DNA of 64,000 bases from Conyzicola nivalis_A (GCF_040548875.1 NZ_JBEPSJ010000001.1:62001-126000), one strand, 5' to 3'. Shown: positions 52,789 to 62,377, numbered from the stretch's first letter. The notes: a model not told the origin generated them from the letters alone. Numbers and translations: made by a program.

Positions 52789-55707
52789 TTGACTTCCACA
52801 GCAAACCCACCCGCCAGCCGCACGAGGGTCACCCTCGCGATTACCGCCGCGATCGTCGCCGTCCTGGTGGTGATCTTCTTCATCGTCGCAGGGCTGTACA
52901 CGGATGTCCTCTGGTTCGACCAGCTCGGATTCCTCAACGTTCTCACCACGCAGTGGACCGCCACCGCGGTCATGTTCCTCATCGGGTTCTTTGCCATGGC
53001 GATTCCGGTCTGGGCGAGCATCGAGATCGCGTTCCGCGCGCGTCCCGTCTACGCCAAGCTCAACTCGCAGCTCGACCGCTACCAGCAGGTCATCGAGCCG
53101 CTGCGTCGCCTCGCGATGTTCGGCATCCCCGCGGTGCTCGGCCTGTTCACCGGTGTCTCCGCCGCCACGCGCTGGCCGGTCGCCCTGCAGTACCTCAACC
53201 GCACCAGCTTCGGCGAGACCGACCCGCAGTTCGGCCTCGACATCTCGTTCTACATGTTCGAGCTGCCCTTCCTGCGCGGGGTCGTCGCGTACGCGTCGGC
53301 CATCGTCCTGATCGCGGGCATCGCGGCCCTCGCCACCGCCTACCTGTACGGCGCGATCCGCGTCTCGGGCCGAGAGGTGCGCATCTCGCGTTCCGCCCGC
53401 ATCCAGATCGCCGTCACCGCCGCACTGTACATCGCGCTGCAGGCCGTCAGCATCTGGCTCGACCAGTACACGACCCTCACCTCGGCCAGCGCGGGCTACC
53501 TGCAGACGGGTGCCGGCTACACCGAGGACAACGCGACCATCCCCGGCCGCGCCATCATCGCGGGCATCGCCGCCCTCGTCGCCGTGCTGTTCATCGTCAC
53601 CGCGGTCATCGGCCGCTGGCGCCTTCCCGTGATCGGCACGGCACTGCTGCTCGTCGCCGGCCTCGTCGTCGGCACGATCTACCCCTGGATCGTTCAGCGC
53701 TTCCAGGTCGAGCCGAGCGCCCGCACGCTCGAGTCGTCGTACATCGAGCGCAGCATCGAGGCCACCCGCGACGCCTACGGAGTCTCCGGTGTCGAGGAAG
53801 TGCCGTACAACGCCACGACGGACGCCGTCGGAGGCGCGCTGCGGACGGATGCGGAGACGACCGCCAACATCCGCATCATCGACCCGGCGCTCGTGTCGAA
53901 CTCGTTCGCGCAGCTCGAACGTTTCAAGCAGTACTACCAGTTCTCCGCGCACCTCGACGTCGACCGCTACGAGATCGACGGCACCGTGCAGGACACGGTG
54001 ATCGCGGTTCGCGAACTCGACCAGGAGGGCCTCGGCTCCTCCCGCAGCTGGTACAACAACACGGTCGTCTACACGCACGGCTACGGAGTCGTCGCCGCAT
54101 TCGGCAACCAGCGCACGTCAGACGGCCAGCCCGTCTTCCTCGAATCGGGAATCCCGTCCACGGGTGCCCTCGAGATCGAGGAGCCGCGCATCTACTTCGG
54201 CGAAGAGTCGCCGACCTACTCGATCGTCGGAGCTCCCGAGGGCGACAAGCCGATCGAGCTCGACTACCCGTCGGCAGACGATGACGCCGCGTCGAACACC
54301 ACCACGACCTTCTCAGGCGACGGTGGGCCGATGCTCGACAACATCTTCAACAAGCTGGTGTACGCGATCAAGTTCCAGTCGGAGCAGATCTTCCTCTCCG
54401 ACGCGGTGACCGAGAAGTCGCAGATCCTCTACGACCGTGACCCGATCGAGCGTGTGGGCAAGGTCGCTCCGTACCTCACCCTCGACAGCGACACCTACCC
54501 CGCCGTCGTCGACGGCAAGGTGGTCTGGATCGTCGACGGCTACACCACGAGCGCGAACTACCCGTACTCGCAGGTGGAGAAGCTCAGCGACACGATCGTC
54601 GACTCGAACACCCCCGCCGTGCCCTACGCGGTCGACAACCTCAACTACATCCGCAACTCGGTGAAGGCCACGGTCGACGCCCACGACGGAAAGGTGACGC
54701 TGTACGCCTGGGACAAGGAGGACCCGATGCTGAAGACCTGGCAGAAGATCTTCCCCACGACCCTCAAGTCGGCCGACGACATGAGCGAGCAGCTCACCTC
54801 GCACGTGCGCTACCCGTCCGACCTGTTCAAGGTGCAGCGCGCGATCCTCGGTTCGTACCACGTCACCGACGCGAACTCGTTCTACTCGAGCGACGACCAG
54901 TGGGTCACGCCCGACGACCCGACGTCGCCCGCGGCAGCCCCGACGCTGCAGCCGCCGTACTACCTCACCATGAAGGTGCCCGGCACCGATTCATCCGCCT
55001 TCACCCTGTACTCCACGTACATCCCCCGGGCGGCGGCGACCTCGAGCAGCAGCATTCTCACCGGCTATCTCGCGGTGAACTCGGATGCCGGACCGGACTA
55101 CGGAAAGCTGACGCTGCTCACGCTGCCGAAGCAGGACACGGTCCCCGGCCCCGGACAGGTGCAGAACAACTTCAACTCCGACACCGTCGTGGCCAGCCAG
55201 CTGTCGCTGCTGCAACGCGGTGATACCGAGGCGATCCAGGGCAACCTGCTGACCGTCCCGGTCGGCGGAGGTCTGCTCTACGTCCAGCCCGTCTACGTGC
55301 AGTCGACGAGCGGCACGAGCTTCCCGCTGCTGCGCAAGGTGCTCGTCGGATTCGGTGACAAGATCGCGTTCGAGGACACCCTCGACCTCGCACTGGACGC
55401 CCTCTTCGGCGGCGACTCCGGTGCCGACGCCGGCGACGGCGGAACCGTGGTCGAGCCGTTGCCCGAAGAGGTGCCGGTGCCGACCGACCCCGACGCGCCC
55501 ACCACGCCCGAGACCCCGGACGCCCCCGCGAACCCGGGCACGGGAACGGTCGACGAGGTCGCGTTGGCCGCGGCCCTCGCCGAAGCCAAGTCCGCGCTGT
55601 CCGCTCGTGAGGCCGCCTACGCGGCGAACGACCTGGTCGCCGCAGCCGAGGCCGACAACCGTCTGACGGCGGCGCTCACCGCCGCCCTCGTGGCCAGCGG
55701 CGAGTAG
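52789..55707 (+). CDS. UPF0182 giant membrane protein
   Basis: A 972-residue protein. Seven hydrophobic helices lie in the first 320 residues, followed by a large extracytoplasmic domain with signatures such as SYIERSIEATRDAYGV and TYPAVVDGKVVWIVDGYTT. Near the C-terminus an acidic Pro/Thr-rich linker (VPVPTDPDAPTTPETPDAP) precedes a helical Ala-rich end. TTG start with CAGGAG upstream. Function unknown across the family. Confidence 0.93.
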   Translation: MTSTANPPASRTRVTLAITAAIVAVLVVIFFIVAGLYTDVLWFDQLGFLNVLTTQWTATAVMFLIGFFAMAIPVWASIEIAFRARPVYAKLNSQLDRYQQVIEPLRRLAMFGIPAVLGLFTGVSAATRWPVALQYLNRTSFGETDPQFGLDISFYMFELPFLRGVVAYASAIVLIAGIAALATAYLYGAIRVSGREVRISRSARIQIAVTAALYIALQAVSIWLDQYTTLTSASAGYLQTGAGYTEDNATIPGRAIIAGIAALVAVLFIVTAVIGRWRLPVIGTALLLVAGLVVGTIYPWIVQRFQVEPSARTLESSYIERSIEATRDAYGVSGVEEVPYNATTDAVGGALRTDAETTANIRIIDPALVSNSFAQLERFKQYYQFSAHLDVDRYEIDGTVQDTVIAVRELDQEGLGSSRSWYNNTVVYTHGYGVVAAFGNQRTSDGQPVFLESGIPSTGALEIEEPRIYFGEESPTYSIVGAPEGDKPIELDYPSADDDAASNTTTTFSGDGGPMLDNIFNKLVYAIKFQSEQIFLSDAVTEKSQILYDRDPIERVGKVAPYLTLDSDTYPAVVDGKVVWIVDGYTTSANYPYSQVEKLSDTIVDSNTPAVPYAVDNLNYIRNSVKATVDAHDGKVTLYAWDKEDPMLKTWQKIFPTTLKSADDMSEQLTSHVRYPSDLFKVQRAILGSYHVTDANSFYSSDDQWVTPDDPTSPAAAPTLQPPYYLTMKVPGTDSSAFTLYSTYIPRAAATSSSSILTGYLAVNSDAGPDYGKLTLLTLPKQDTVPGPGQVQNNFNSDTVVASQLSLLQRGDTEAIQGNLLTVPVGGGLLYVQPVYVQSTSGTSFPLLRKVLVGFGDKIAFEDTLDLALDALFGGDSGADAGDGGTVVEPLPEEVPVPTDPDAPTTPETPDAPANPGTGTVDEVALAAALAEAKSALSAREAAYAANDLVAAAEADNRLTAALTAALVASGE

Positions 55708-55720
55708 TCACGGAAACAGC

Positions 55721-56569
55721 ATGACCGACCTCCGGTCCGGCGAGTGGCTGGACGCAAATCGCGCGCAGTGGGACGAACGTGTCCCACTGCACGCGGCGAG
55801 CGGGTTCTACGACCGGTCGAAGCTCCTCGCCGGCGAGGGCGAGCTCTACCCCATCGAGGAGACGGAGCTCGCCGCGTACTTCCCTGAGGGTCTCGAGGGC
55901 AAGCGCATCCTGCACCTTCAGTGCCACTTCGGTGCCGACACGCTCGTGCTCGCGCAGCGCGGTGCGACCGTGGTCGGCATCGACTTCTCGAAGCCGGCGA
56001 TCGTCGAGGCAAGGGCCCTCGCCGTCGAGCTCGGCCTGGACGACCGCTCGCGGTTCGTCAACGCCAACGTGTACGACGCGCGCCACACGCTTCCCCAGCC
56101 GGAATCGTTCGACATCGTCTACACGACGTGGGGCACGATCGGCTGGCTGCCCGACGTGGCCGAGTGGGCGCGCATCGTCGAGTGGTACCTGAAGCCGGGC
56201 GGCAAGCTGTACTTCGCCGACGGGCATCCGGCCGCGTTCGTCTTCGAAGACGGCGGCGACGAGCTTCCAGCGTTCGCCTATCCCTACGACTCAGACGGCG
56301 CACCCGACATCGTCGAGGACGACACCGACTACGCCGTCGAGGGCGCCGCACTGGTCAACACCCGCACGTTCGAGTGGAACCACCCGGTGAGCGAGACGGT
56401 GACGGCGCTGATCGCCACGGGGCTCACGATCGACTTCCTCCACGAGCACTACGAGCTGCCGTGGAAGATGTTCGACTCGCTCGAGGCGACCGACGACCGG
56501 TTGTTCCGGTGGCCGGACAAGAAGTGGCTGCCCCTCGGTCTCAGCATCGGTGCGAGCAAACCGCTCTGA
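55721..56569 (+). CDS. Class I SAM-dependent methyltransferase
   Basis: A 282-residue cytosolic methyltransferase. The SAM motif I is atypical but recognisable (ILHLQCHFGADTLVLAQ), with VVGIDFSKPAI for the acidic motif and DIVYTTWGTIGWLPD near motif IV. This resembles the family of small-molecule methyltransferases with the HLQCHFG motif. Substrate unknown. It follows the UPF0182 gene by 13 bases. Confidence 0.87.
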   Translation: MTDLRSGEWLDANRAQWDERVPLHAASGFYDRSKLLAGEGELYPIEETELAAYFPEGLEGKRILHLQCHFGADTLVLAQRGATVVGIDFSKPAIVEARALAVELGLDDRSRFVNANVYDARHTLPQPESFDIVYTTWGTIGWLPDVAEWARIVEWYLKPGGKLYFADGHPAAFVFEDGGDELPAFAYPYDSDGAPDIVEDDTDYAVEGAALVNTRTFEWNHPVSETVTALIATGLTIDFLHEHYELPWKMFDSLEATDDRLFRWPDKKWLPLGLSIGASKPL

Positions 56570-56645
56570 CCCGGGGCGTCGAACGCAACCCCCGGCGCAC
56601 CGTGGACGGGCACTCCGAAATACCGTGCTACTGTTGATCTTGCAG

Positions 56646-56719
56646 CGCGGGGTGGAGCAGTTCGGTAGCTCGCTGGGCTCATAACCCAGAGGTCGCAGGT
56701 TCAAATCCTGTCCCCGCAA
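56646..56719 (+). tRNA. Initiator tRNA-Met (CAT)
   Basis: A 74-base cloverleaf. The acceptor has the C1-A72 mismatch that marks initiators (CGCGGGG with CCCCGCA). The D-stem is GAGC/GCTC; the anticodon stem CTGGG/CCCAG has the three G-C pairs required for P-site binding, with anticodon loop CTCATAA. The T-loop is TTCAAAT. The terminal CCA is not encoded. Confidence 0.97.
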
Positions 56720-56727
56720 CAGAAATG

Positions 56728-56770
56728 AGGCCCCAGGTCAAGGATTCGTCCTTGACCTGGGGCCTTTTTC
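56728..56770 (+). terminator. Strong terminator after the initiator tRNA
   Basis: A perfect 17-base stem capped by a TTCG tetraloop (56745-56748) is followed by TTTTTCTTT, starting nine bases after the tRNA. Confidence 0.95.
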
Positions 56771-56880
56771 TTTAGCTCGATCGTGCTGAGCTCCTGCCGC
56801 ATGGCGGGCGCTGCCGAAATGGGATGGAGCACGTCCACCGATTGCGAAAAGGGGACGACTGGCTCCGCCAGCACCATCAC

Positions 56881-57624
56881 ATGCAGAAGAAGCTCTTTGC
56901 TCTCGGCGCGGTCGCGCTCCTCTCACTCACCGGCTGTGCGAACAGCGCCGGCTCGCCTGCCGGCAACGGCGCTCCCGCCGGTAACGGTGCTCCGGCCGCC
57001 GAGGAGTCGTCCTCCGACAACTCCTTCGACTTCACCGAACGCTCGGCACAGGCCTCGGTCTCCGCCCCGTCGATCACCTTCACGGTCAACGACGATCTTC
57101 AGGCGGTCGCCGGCGACTACGCCGACGACCGGGTTTTCGACTCGGTCACCGTGACGGGTCTGAAGGTGAAGGATCCGAAATACTGCGCGGTCGAGTTCGT
57201 ATACGACTACGCCGACGGTGTCGACGTCGACACGCTCGTCGACGGCTACCTCGAGCTGTACCCCAGTCTCGAGGGAGACCGCACCCAGGCGGTCAGCGGT
57301 GTTCTGGGATTCGACGGATTCAGGGGAGACCGGGCGATCGGCGAGCCCGACCTCGACAACCTGTCGCCCCTGATGCTGTGGGTCGCCGACGACTCCAAGA
57401 GCGCGACGTGGGTCACCGACTGCGCGACACAGCCGTACGATTCAGAATCGGCTGATGTTCCCGTGAGCTTCTGGAGCGCGGGAGACAGCGCCGACGGCAC
57501 GTTCAGCCAAGACGCTTTCGCGCACGCCGACCTCACGGTGATGAAGAACGGCGACGTCACAGTCAGCCGCTACGAGGCCTACGACTTCGTGCAGGATTCG
57601 AATGGCGAGTGGATAGCCGACTGA
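56881..57624 (+). CDS. Putative lipoprotein of unknown function
   Basis: A 247-residue secreted protein. The signal peptide MQKKLFALGAVALLSLTGC ends at lipidated Cys19. A low-complexity linker with a repeated AGNGAP unit and a Ser/Glu patch follows, then a soluble domain with two cysteines (YCAVEF and DCATQP) that may form a disulfide. No family recognised. ATG at 56881 was chosen because the signal peptide starts there; an upstream frame extension has no support. Confidence 0.82.
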   Translation: MQKKLFALGAVALLSLTGCANSAGSPAGNGAPAGNGAPAAEESSSDNSFDFTERSAQASVSAPSITFTVNDDLQAVAGDYADDRVFDSVTVTGLKVKDPKYCAVEFVYDYADGVDVDTLVDGYLELYPSLEGDRTQAVSGVLGFDGFRGDRAIGEPDLDNLSPLMLWVADDSKSATWVTDCATQPYDSESADVPVSFWSAGDSADGTFSQDAFAHADLTVMKNGDVTVSRYEAYDFVQDSNGEWIAD

Positions 57625-57670
57625 TCCGGCCATAACGCTGTAGCCGCGTGAGCCGCTCCACGCGACACGG

Positions 57671-57994
57671 TCACAGTCGCGGCGCGACCAGCCGGTGGCT
57701 CTCGGTCACGAGGTCGACGAGCAGCCGGTCGGCCACGTCGAGCGGCACCGTCAGCCAGTGCCGCTTGTTCATGTGGTAGCCGGGGACGATCGACGGATGC
57801 TGCGCCCGCAGCGCCTCCCCGTCGTCGGGGTGCGCCTTCAGCGTCACCGCGGGGGCGGGGTCTCCCGGCTCGCTCATGATCGCGAAGACCTTGCCGTTCG
57901 CCGCCTTGTACACGGGTGTCTCGGGTCCGAACGGGAAGCTCTCCGTGGCGCCGCGCAGCCCCAGACACACGTCGCGGAACTCGAGGTCGTGCAT
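57671..57994 (-). CDS. MmcQ/YjbR family protein
   Basis: A 107-residue protein with the CyaY-like YjbR fold: LGLRGATESFPFGPETPVYK at the N-terminus and GYHMNKRHWLTV near the C-terminus are typical. DNA binding has been suggested for the family, without firm evidence. It lies 15 bases after mtlR in the same direction; its ATG is immediately preceded by an in-frame stop, which fixes the start. Confidence 0.9.
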   Translation of the reverse strand: MHDLEFRDVCLGLRGATESFPFGPETPVYKAANGKVFAIMSEPGDPAPAVTLKAHPDDGEALRAQHPSIVPGYHMNKRHWLTVPLDVADRLLVDLVTESHRLVAPRL

Positions 57995-58009
57995 CTAGAG
58001 CTCGTCCAT

Positions 58010-59920
58010 CTACTTGTCGATCACCCGCACGAGCTCTTCGATGAACTCGCTGAAGCCGGTGGAGCGCCTGATGAGCTCGAGCACCTCTGCCCGGTCGGCG
58101 AACACCTCGACGAACTGGTCGAACGTGGTCTGGAACGACGCGCGTCCGCTCGACGAGAAGGCGATCAGCGCGATCACGTTGACGCGGTTCTCGCCCCACG
58201 GCATCGCCGTCTCGTTCACCGCGATGGCGATCGAGGTGCGCGACGCGCTCATCGACATGGCGTGCGGCACCGCGATCGACTCGGTGAACGCTGTCGACGA
58301 CAGCGCCTCCCGCTCGATCGCTCCCGCGACGTAGCTCTCGTCGATGATGCCCTGCTCGAGCATCAGGTCGCCCAGCAGGCGGATCATCGACGCCTCGTCG
58401 GGCGCGGACACGTTGCGTAGGAATAGCCCCTCGTCGAAGTAGCGCAGCAGATCGTCCTTGATGCGGATGCGGCGACGGTGGCGGCGCAGGCGCGACGCCG
58501 CCCGGCGCACGTTCTCCGCGTCGGACTCGGTGAAGAACGGCTGGATGACCACGACGTTGTCGCCCGCGCCCTTGACCGCGATCGTCGTCAGCACCAGATC
58601 GGTCGAGAAGTCGCTCCACGCCACGTCGGTGCGCGTGACCACGACCTCGACCGTCACCTCGTCGCCGAGGGTGCGCTCGATGTTCTGCCGCAGGATGTCG
58701 TGCATGTCGTAGTAGCCGGGGGAGACGATCGCGACAGTGAGCCGCTCCTCGTGCCGCGACTGTCGTTCGAGGTGCGAGCCGAGGTGCATGGCGATGTAGG
58801 AGATCTCGTCGTCGTTGATCGTGATCGACTTCTCCCGCTGGATCTGGCTCGCGATGAACACGGCTACGTCGTAGATCATCGGGTACGAGGTCTTGATCGA
58901 CTTCACGAGCGGGTTGCGAGAGTACGAGTTGTCCTGTGCGCGGGCGATGAGATTGCCGACATGGAGCGCGAACCGCACCATGAACGTCTCGTCGTCGAGG
59001 TCGAGCAGGTACTCCTCGCCCACCTGGCCGACGATGCGACGCACGGTGTCGAGGTGCTCGGGCACGACGTAGTTGTCGATGACCGACTGCACCGGCTCGT
59101 TCTGGCCCGGCGTCACCACCCGCGTCGTCAGCAGCTTGCTCAGGTAATCCAGGTCGGTCCGGTCGAGTTCGACGTCGAAGTGGGTGCGGGTGAGCTGCGC
59201 CAGGGCGGAGCTCATCGGGGTGTCGGCCAGAGGCGACGGGTCGGGGATCGTGGGGACGGGGCGACGGATGACCCGGTCGACGGCGATCGCGACGTGCAGC
59301 AGCACGCTGTTGACCCCGTACTCGTTGACGAAGTACCCCTGCTCCTCGAGCTCCGCGATGAGCGCGGTCTTGAACACGCCGAGGTCCTCTGAAACGAACT
59401 CGCGCTGAACCGTCTCGAGCTCGAGGAAGCCCTGCGCACTCTCGGTGCGGAAGATCTTGCTGAGCACGCGCCGGTACTCCGCCTCGGTGCCCGTGAGCCG
59501 TACGACACTGCCGGTGCGGGTGAGCCGCAGCCCGGCCTCCTCGCCCAGCGCCTTCACCTTGCGCAGGTCGGTCTCGATCGTCGACTCGCTCACGTAGAGG
59601 CTGTCGGCGAGGGTGTGCACGTCGAGGCCGTCAGGTGCCTCGGTCAGGCGTCGCACCAGATGGTGCACCCGGTCGCGCGGGGTGTCGCCGTCGCGACCGT
59701 GCCCGCCGCTCGCGAAGGCCGTGTACGCCTCGCGGTTGAGCCGGTACCCGTTCGTCGACGAGGAGATGATGCTGAGCGGGTGCGCGGCCGCCTTCGCCGC
59801 CGTGACATAGCTGCGCACACTGCGCGTCGTCACCCCGAGGTGTTCGGCCAGCTCCGCCGCGGTCACGCGGGTATCGCTCTGCGACAGGTAGTCCAGCAGG
59901 CGCTCGTACTTATCGCTCAT
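58010..59920 (-). CDS. mtlR: MtlR-type PRD transcription activator of the mannitol PTS
   Basis: A 636-residue BglG/MtlR-type regulator. Order: N-terminal helix-turn-helix (VTAAELAEHLGVTTRSVRSY), second winged helix, two PTS regulation domains with His residues (LLHVAIAVDR, RFALHVGNLI, YIAMHLGSHLE), an EIIB-like domain and an EIIA domain with a phosphorylatable His (SIAVPHAMSM). In the EIIB-like domain the usual Cys position reads VAIVSPGYYDMH, so the Cys is absent. It is divergent from the PTS operon and should activate it when mannitol changes the phosphorylation state. Confidence 0.9.
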   Translation of the reverse strand: MSDKYERLLDYLSQSDTRVTAAELAEHLGVTTRSVRSYVTAAKAAAHPLSIISSSTNGYRLNREAYTAFASGGHGRDGDTPRDRVHHLVRRLTEAPDGLDVHTLADSLYVSESTIETDLRKVKALGEEAGLRLTRTGSVVRLTGTEAEYRRVLSKIFRTESAQGFLELETVQREFVSEDLGVFKTALIAELEEQGYFVNEYGVNSVLLHVAIAVDRVIRRPVPTIPDPSPLADTPMSSALAQLTRTHFDVELDRTDLDYLSKLLTTRVVTPGQNEPVQSVIDNYVVPEHLDTVRRIVGQVGEEYLLDLDDETFMVRFALHVGNLIARAQDNSYSRNPLVKSIKTSYPMIYDVAVFIASQIQREKSITINDDEISYIAMHLGSHLERQSRHEERLTVAIVSPGYYDMHDILRQNIERTLGDEVTVEVVVTRTDVAWSDFSTDLVLTTIAVKGAGDNVVVIQPFFTESDAENVRRAASRLRRHRRRIRIKDDLLRYFDEGLFLRNVSAPDEASMIRLLGDLMLEQGIIDESYVAGAIEREALSSTAFTESIAVPHAMSMSASRTSIAIAVNETAMPWGENRVNVIALIAFSSSGRASFQTTFDQFVEVFADRAEVLELIRRSTGFSEFIEELVRVIDK

Positions 59921-59972
59921 TTACTGCAACTTAACCACGTTCCGCGAGTCGAGGCAGGCAATTTCCGCGGGT

Positions 59973-59988
59973 GCGGAAGGAGAACTAC
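59973..59988. promoter_or_regulatory. Inverted repeat, candidate MtlR operator
   Basis: TTCCGC-GGGT-GCGGAA lies in the 151-base gap between mtlR and the PTS operon. A partial direct copy (TTCCGCGAGTCG) starts about 34 bases upstream, near 59939. Inverted symmetry and location suggest a regulator site. Confidence 0.5.
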
Positions 59989-60071
59989 TGGAGCGATGCC
60001 CGGATCCGATCGAAAATGGAGGCCTAAGCACGTCGATTCGCTGTACCGCAGGGAACGCAAGGAGGCGATCC

Positions 60072-60425
60072 ATGACTACGATTCTGGTTGTTTGCGGCGC
60101 GGGCGCCTCGAGCACGTTCCTCGCCAGCCGCATGCGCGCAATCGCCGCCAGCCGCGGCGAGTCAGTGACCATCGTCGCCGCGAGCGACGACGACCTCGAC
60201 TCCCGTCTCCCCTCCACCGACGTCCTGCTCGTCGGCGCGCACCTCTCCGCGACCTTCGACGAACTGCGCGACCGCGCCGCGGCCCACGGCGTGCCCGCCG
60301 GACTCCTCGCCCCCACGGTCTTCGGCCCCGGCGGGCCGGAGTCCGCCTTCGATCTCTACTCCTCGCTGGCGTCCCCCGAGGGCGCCGTCATCTCCAACCC
60401 ACAGAAGGACACCACCCATGGCTGA
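60072..60425 (+). CDS. PTS EIIB-like protein (lactose/cellobiose type), orphan
   Basis: A 117-residue protein whose N-terminus is the EIIB phosphocysteine loop ILVVCGAGASSTFLASRM, with Cys8. No matching EIIC or EIIA of that sugar class is present. It is the first gene of the mannitol PTS operon, with a good AAGGAGG ribosome site, and overlaps ptsH by eight bases. It may accept phosphate from EI/HPr as a regulator or serve a remote transporter. Confidence 0.85.
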   Translation: MTTILVVCGAGASSTFLASRMRAIAASRGESVTIVAASDDDLDSRLPSTDVLLVGAHLSATFDELRDRAAAHGVPAGLLAPTVFGPGGPESAFDLYSSLASPEGAVISNPQKDTTHG

Positions 60426-60681
60426 TCGCAGCGTCACAATCGCTTCCGTAAACGGACTCCACGCTCGCCCCGCATCGCTGTTCGTGCAGGAAGTCACCAA
60501 GTCCGGACTCGCAGTCGAGCTGACCCGCGGCGAGAAGACGATGAACGCGGCGAGCATCCTCGGGCTCATCGCCCTGGGTCTCCAGCACGGCGACGAGGTC
60601 ACCCTGCACACCGACGGAGACGACGCCGACGGCGTGCTCGACGGCCTCGCCGCCTTCCTCGGAACGGACCACGACGCATGA
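60418..60681 (+). CDS. ptsH: Phosphocarrier protein HPr
   Basis: An 87-residue HPr. The phosphorylated His15 is in NGLHARPAS and the regulatory Ser46 position is in NAASILGL. It carries phosphate from Enzyme I to EIIA domains. A GAAGGA ribosome site precedes the ATG. The stop overlaps the ptsI ATG by four bases, so HPr and EI are made together with the transporter. Confidence 0.96.
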   Translation: MADRSVTIASVNGLHARPASLFVQEVTKSGLAVELTRGEKTMNAASILGLIALGLQHGDEVTLHTDGDDADGVLDGLAAFLGTDHDA

Positions 60682-62372
60682 GCGACACCGCTGAGGACCT
60701 GACCGGCGTGGGAATCGGTCGCGGCCTCGCCGTCGGCCCCATCCTGCGTATGCCGGAGCCGCTGCCGGAGCCGACGGATGTCACGAGCACGATCGGCGCC
60801 GACGCCGAGAAGGTGCGCGTGGCCGGTGCCCTCGCCGCTACCGCCGCCGATATCCGCCTGCGCGGCCAGCGCGCCGGTGGAGCGGCCAAAGACGTGCTCG
60901 ACGCCCAGGCCTTTATGGCCGAGGACCCGACGCTCAAGGACGACGTCGACGCCCGGCTCGCCGCCGGCAAGACGGCGGAACGCGCGGTCTACGAGGCATT
61001 CGCCGCGTTCCGCGATCTGCTCACCAGCATGGGCGGCTACATGGGGGAGCGTGCGACCGACCTCAACGACGTCTCGCAGCGCGTCGTCGCCCACCTGCAG
61101 GGAGTCGCTGCTCCCGGTGTGCCCGACCCGTCGTATCCGTTCATCCTCGTCGCCCGCGACCTGGCACCGGCAGACACCGCGCTGCTCGACCTCGACAAGG
61201 TCCTCGCCCTCGTCACGAGCGACGGCGGCCCGACCTCGCACACCGCCATCCTCGCCCGCGAGAAGGCGATCGTCGCGGTCGTCGGAGCCGCAGGCGCACT
61301 CGAGCTCGCCGACGACCAGATCGTGATCGTCGACGCCGTCGCCGGGACCGTCTCGGTGGCTCCCACCGAGGCCGAGCAGAAGGCCGCCGCCGCCACCATC
61401 GCGGCCCGCGCCGCGGCTGCCGACGCCCCGGTCGGGCCCGGCGCGCTCGCCGACGGGACGCACGTGCCGCTGCTCGCCAACCTCGGCTCGGTCGACGGCG
61501 CCCTGCCTGCGATCGAGAAGGGTGCGGAGGGCGTCGGCCTGTTCCGCACCGAGTTCCTCTTCCTCGACGCCGACCGTGCACCCACCGTGGAGGAGCAGCA
61601 GGAGAAGTACACGCAGCTGCTCACCGCCTTCGCCGGCAAGAAGGTCGTCGTTCGTGCCCTCGACGCGGGCGCCGACAAGCCGTTGAGCTTCCTCAACGAC
61701 GAGCCCGAGGAGAACCCGGCTCTGGGCCTCCGCGGTCTGCGCGCCCTGCGTGCGAACGAGCCGATCCTGCGCGACCAGCTCACCGCCCTGGCCAACGCAG
61801 ACGCGGCGACCGACGCGGAACTATGGGTAATGGCACCGATGGTGTCGACGGTCGAGGAGACGCGCTACTTCACGAAGCTCGCCCGCGAGCTCGGCATCAA
61901 GACCGCCGGCGTCATGATCGAGGTGCCCGCCGCGGCACTGCTCGCCGACCGCATCCTGCCCGACACGGATTTCGCGAGCATCGGCACCAACGACCTCACG
62001 CAGTACACCCTCGCCGCCGACCGGCTGCTCGGGTCCGTCGCATCCTTCCAGGATCCGTGGCACCCCGCGGTGCTGCGTCTGGTCGGCGAGGTCGGCCGCG
62101 CCGGCGTCGCCGTCGGCAAACCGGTCGGCATCTGCGGCGAGGCCGCGGCCGACCCCCTGCTCGCCGTCGTCCTCGTCGGACTCGGTGCAACCTCGCTCTC
62201 GATGTCGCCGGCGGCACTCGCCGACGTGCGCACCGAGCTCGCGCGCTACACCCTGCAGCAAGCCAAGGAATTCGCCGAGATTGCCCTCTCGGCCGATAGC
62301 GCTGTGGAGGCCCGCGTCGCGGTGCTCGCCGCAGCAAGTTCCCTCACCACCAACAACACAGAATCGGAGTAA
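60678..62372 (+). CDS. ptsI: PTS Enzyme I
   Basis: A 564-residue phosphoenolpyruvate-protein phosphotransferase. The active His188 is in GGPTSHTAILARE. The PEP-binding barrel contains GVGLFRTEFLF and FASIGTNDLTQYTLA, with the catalytic Cys region VGICGEAAADP. It starts PTS phosphorylation from PEP. It belongs to the mannitol operon, five bases before mtlA. Confidence 0.96.
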   Translation: MSDTAEDLTGVGIGRGLAVGPILRMPEPLPEPTDVTSTIGADAEKVRVAGALAATAADIRLRGQRAGGAAKDVLDAQAFMAEDPTLKDDVDARLAAGKTAERAVYEAFAAFRDLLTSMGGYMGERATDLNDVSQRVVAHLQGVAAPGVPDPSYPFILVARDLAPADTALLDLDKVLALVTSDGGPTSHTAILAREKAIVAVVGAAGALELADDQIVIVDAVAGTVSVAPTEAEQKAAAATIAARAAAADAPVGPGALADGTHVPLLANLGSVDGALPAIEKGAEGVGLFRTEFLFLDADRAPTVEEQQEKYTQLLTAFAGKKVVVRALDAGADKPLSFLNDEPEENPALGLRGLRALRANEPILRDQLTALANADAATDAELWVMAPMVSTVEETRYFTKLARELGIKTAGVMIEVPAAALLADRILPDTDFASIGTNDLTQYTLAADRLLGSVASFQDPWHPAVLRLVGEVGRAGVAVGKPVGICGEAAADPLLAVVLVGLGATSLSMSPAALADVRTELARYTLQQAKEFAEIALSADSAVEARVAVLAAASSLTTNNTESE

Positions 62373-62377
62373 GACCC

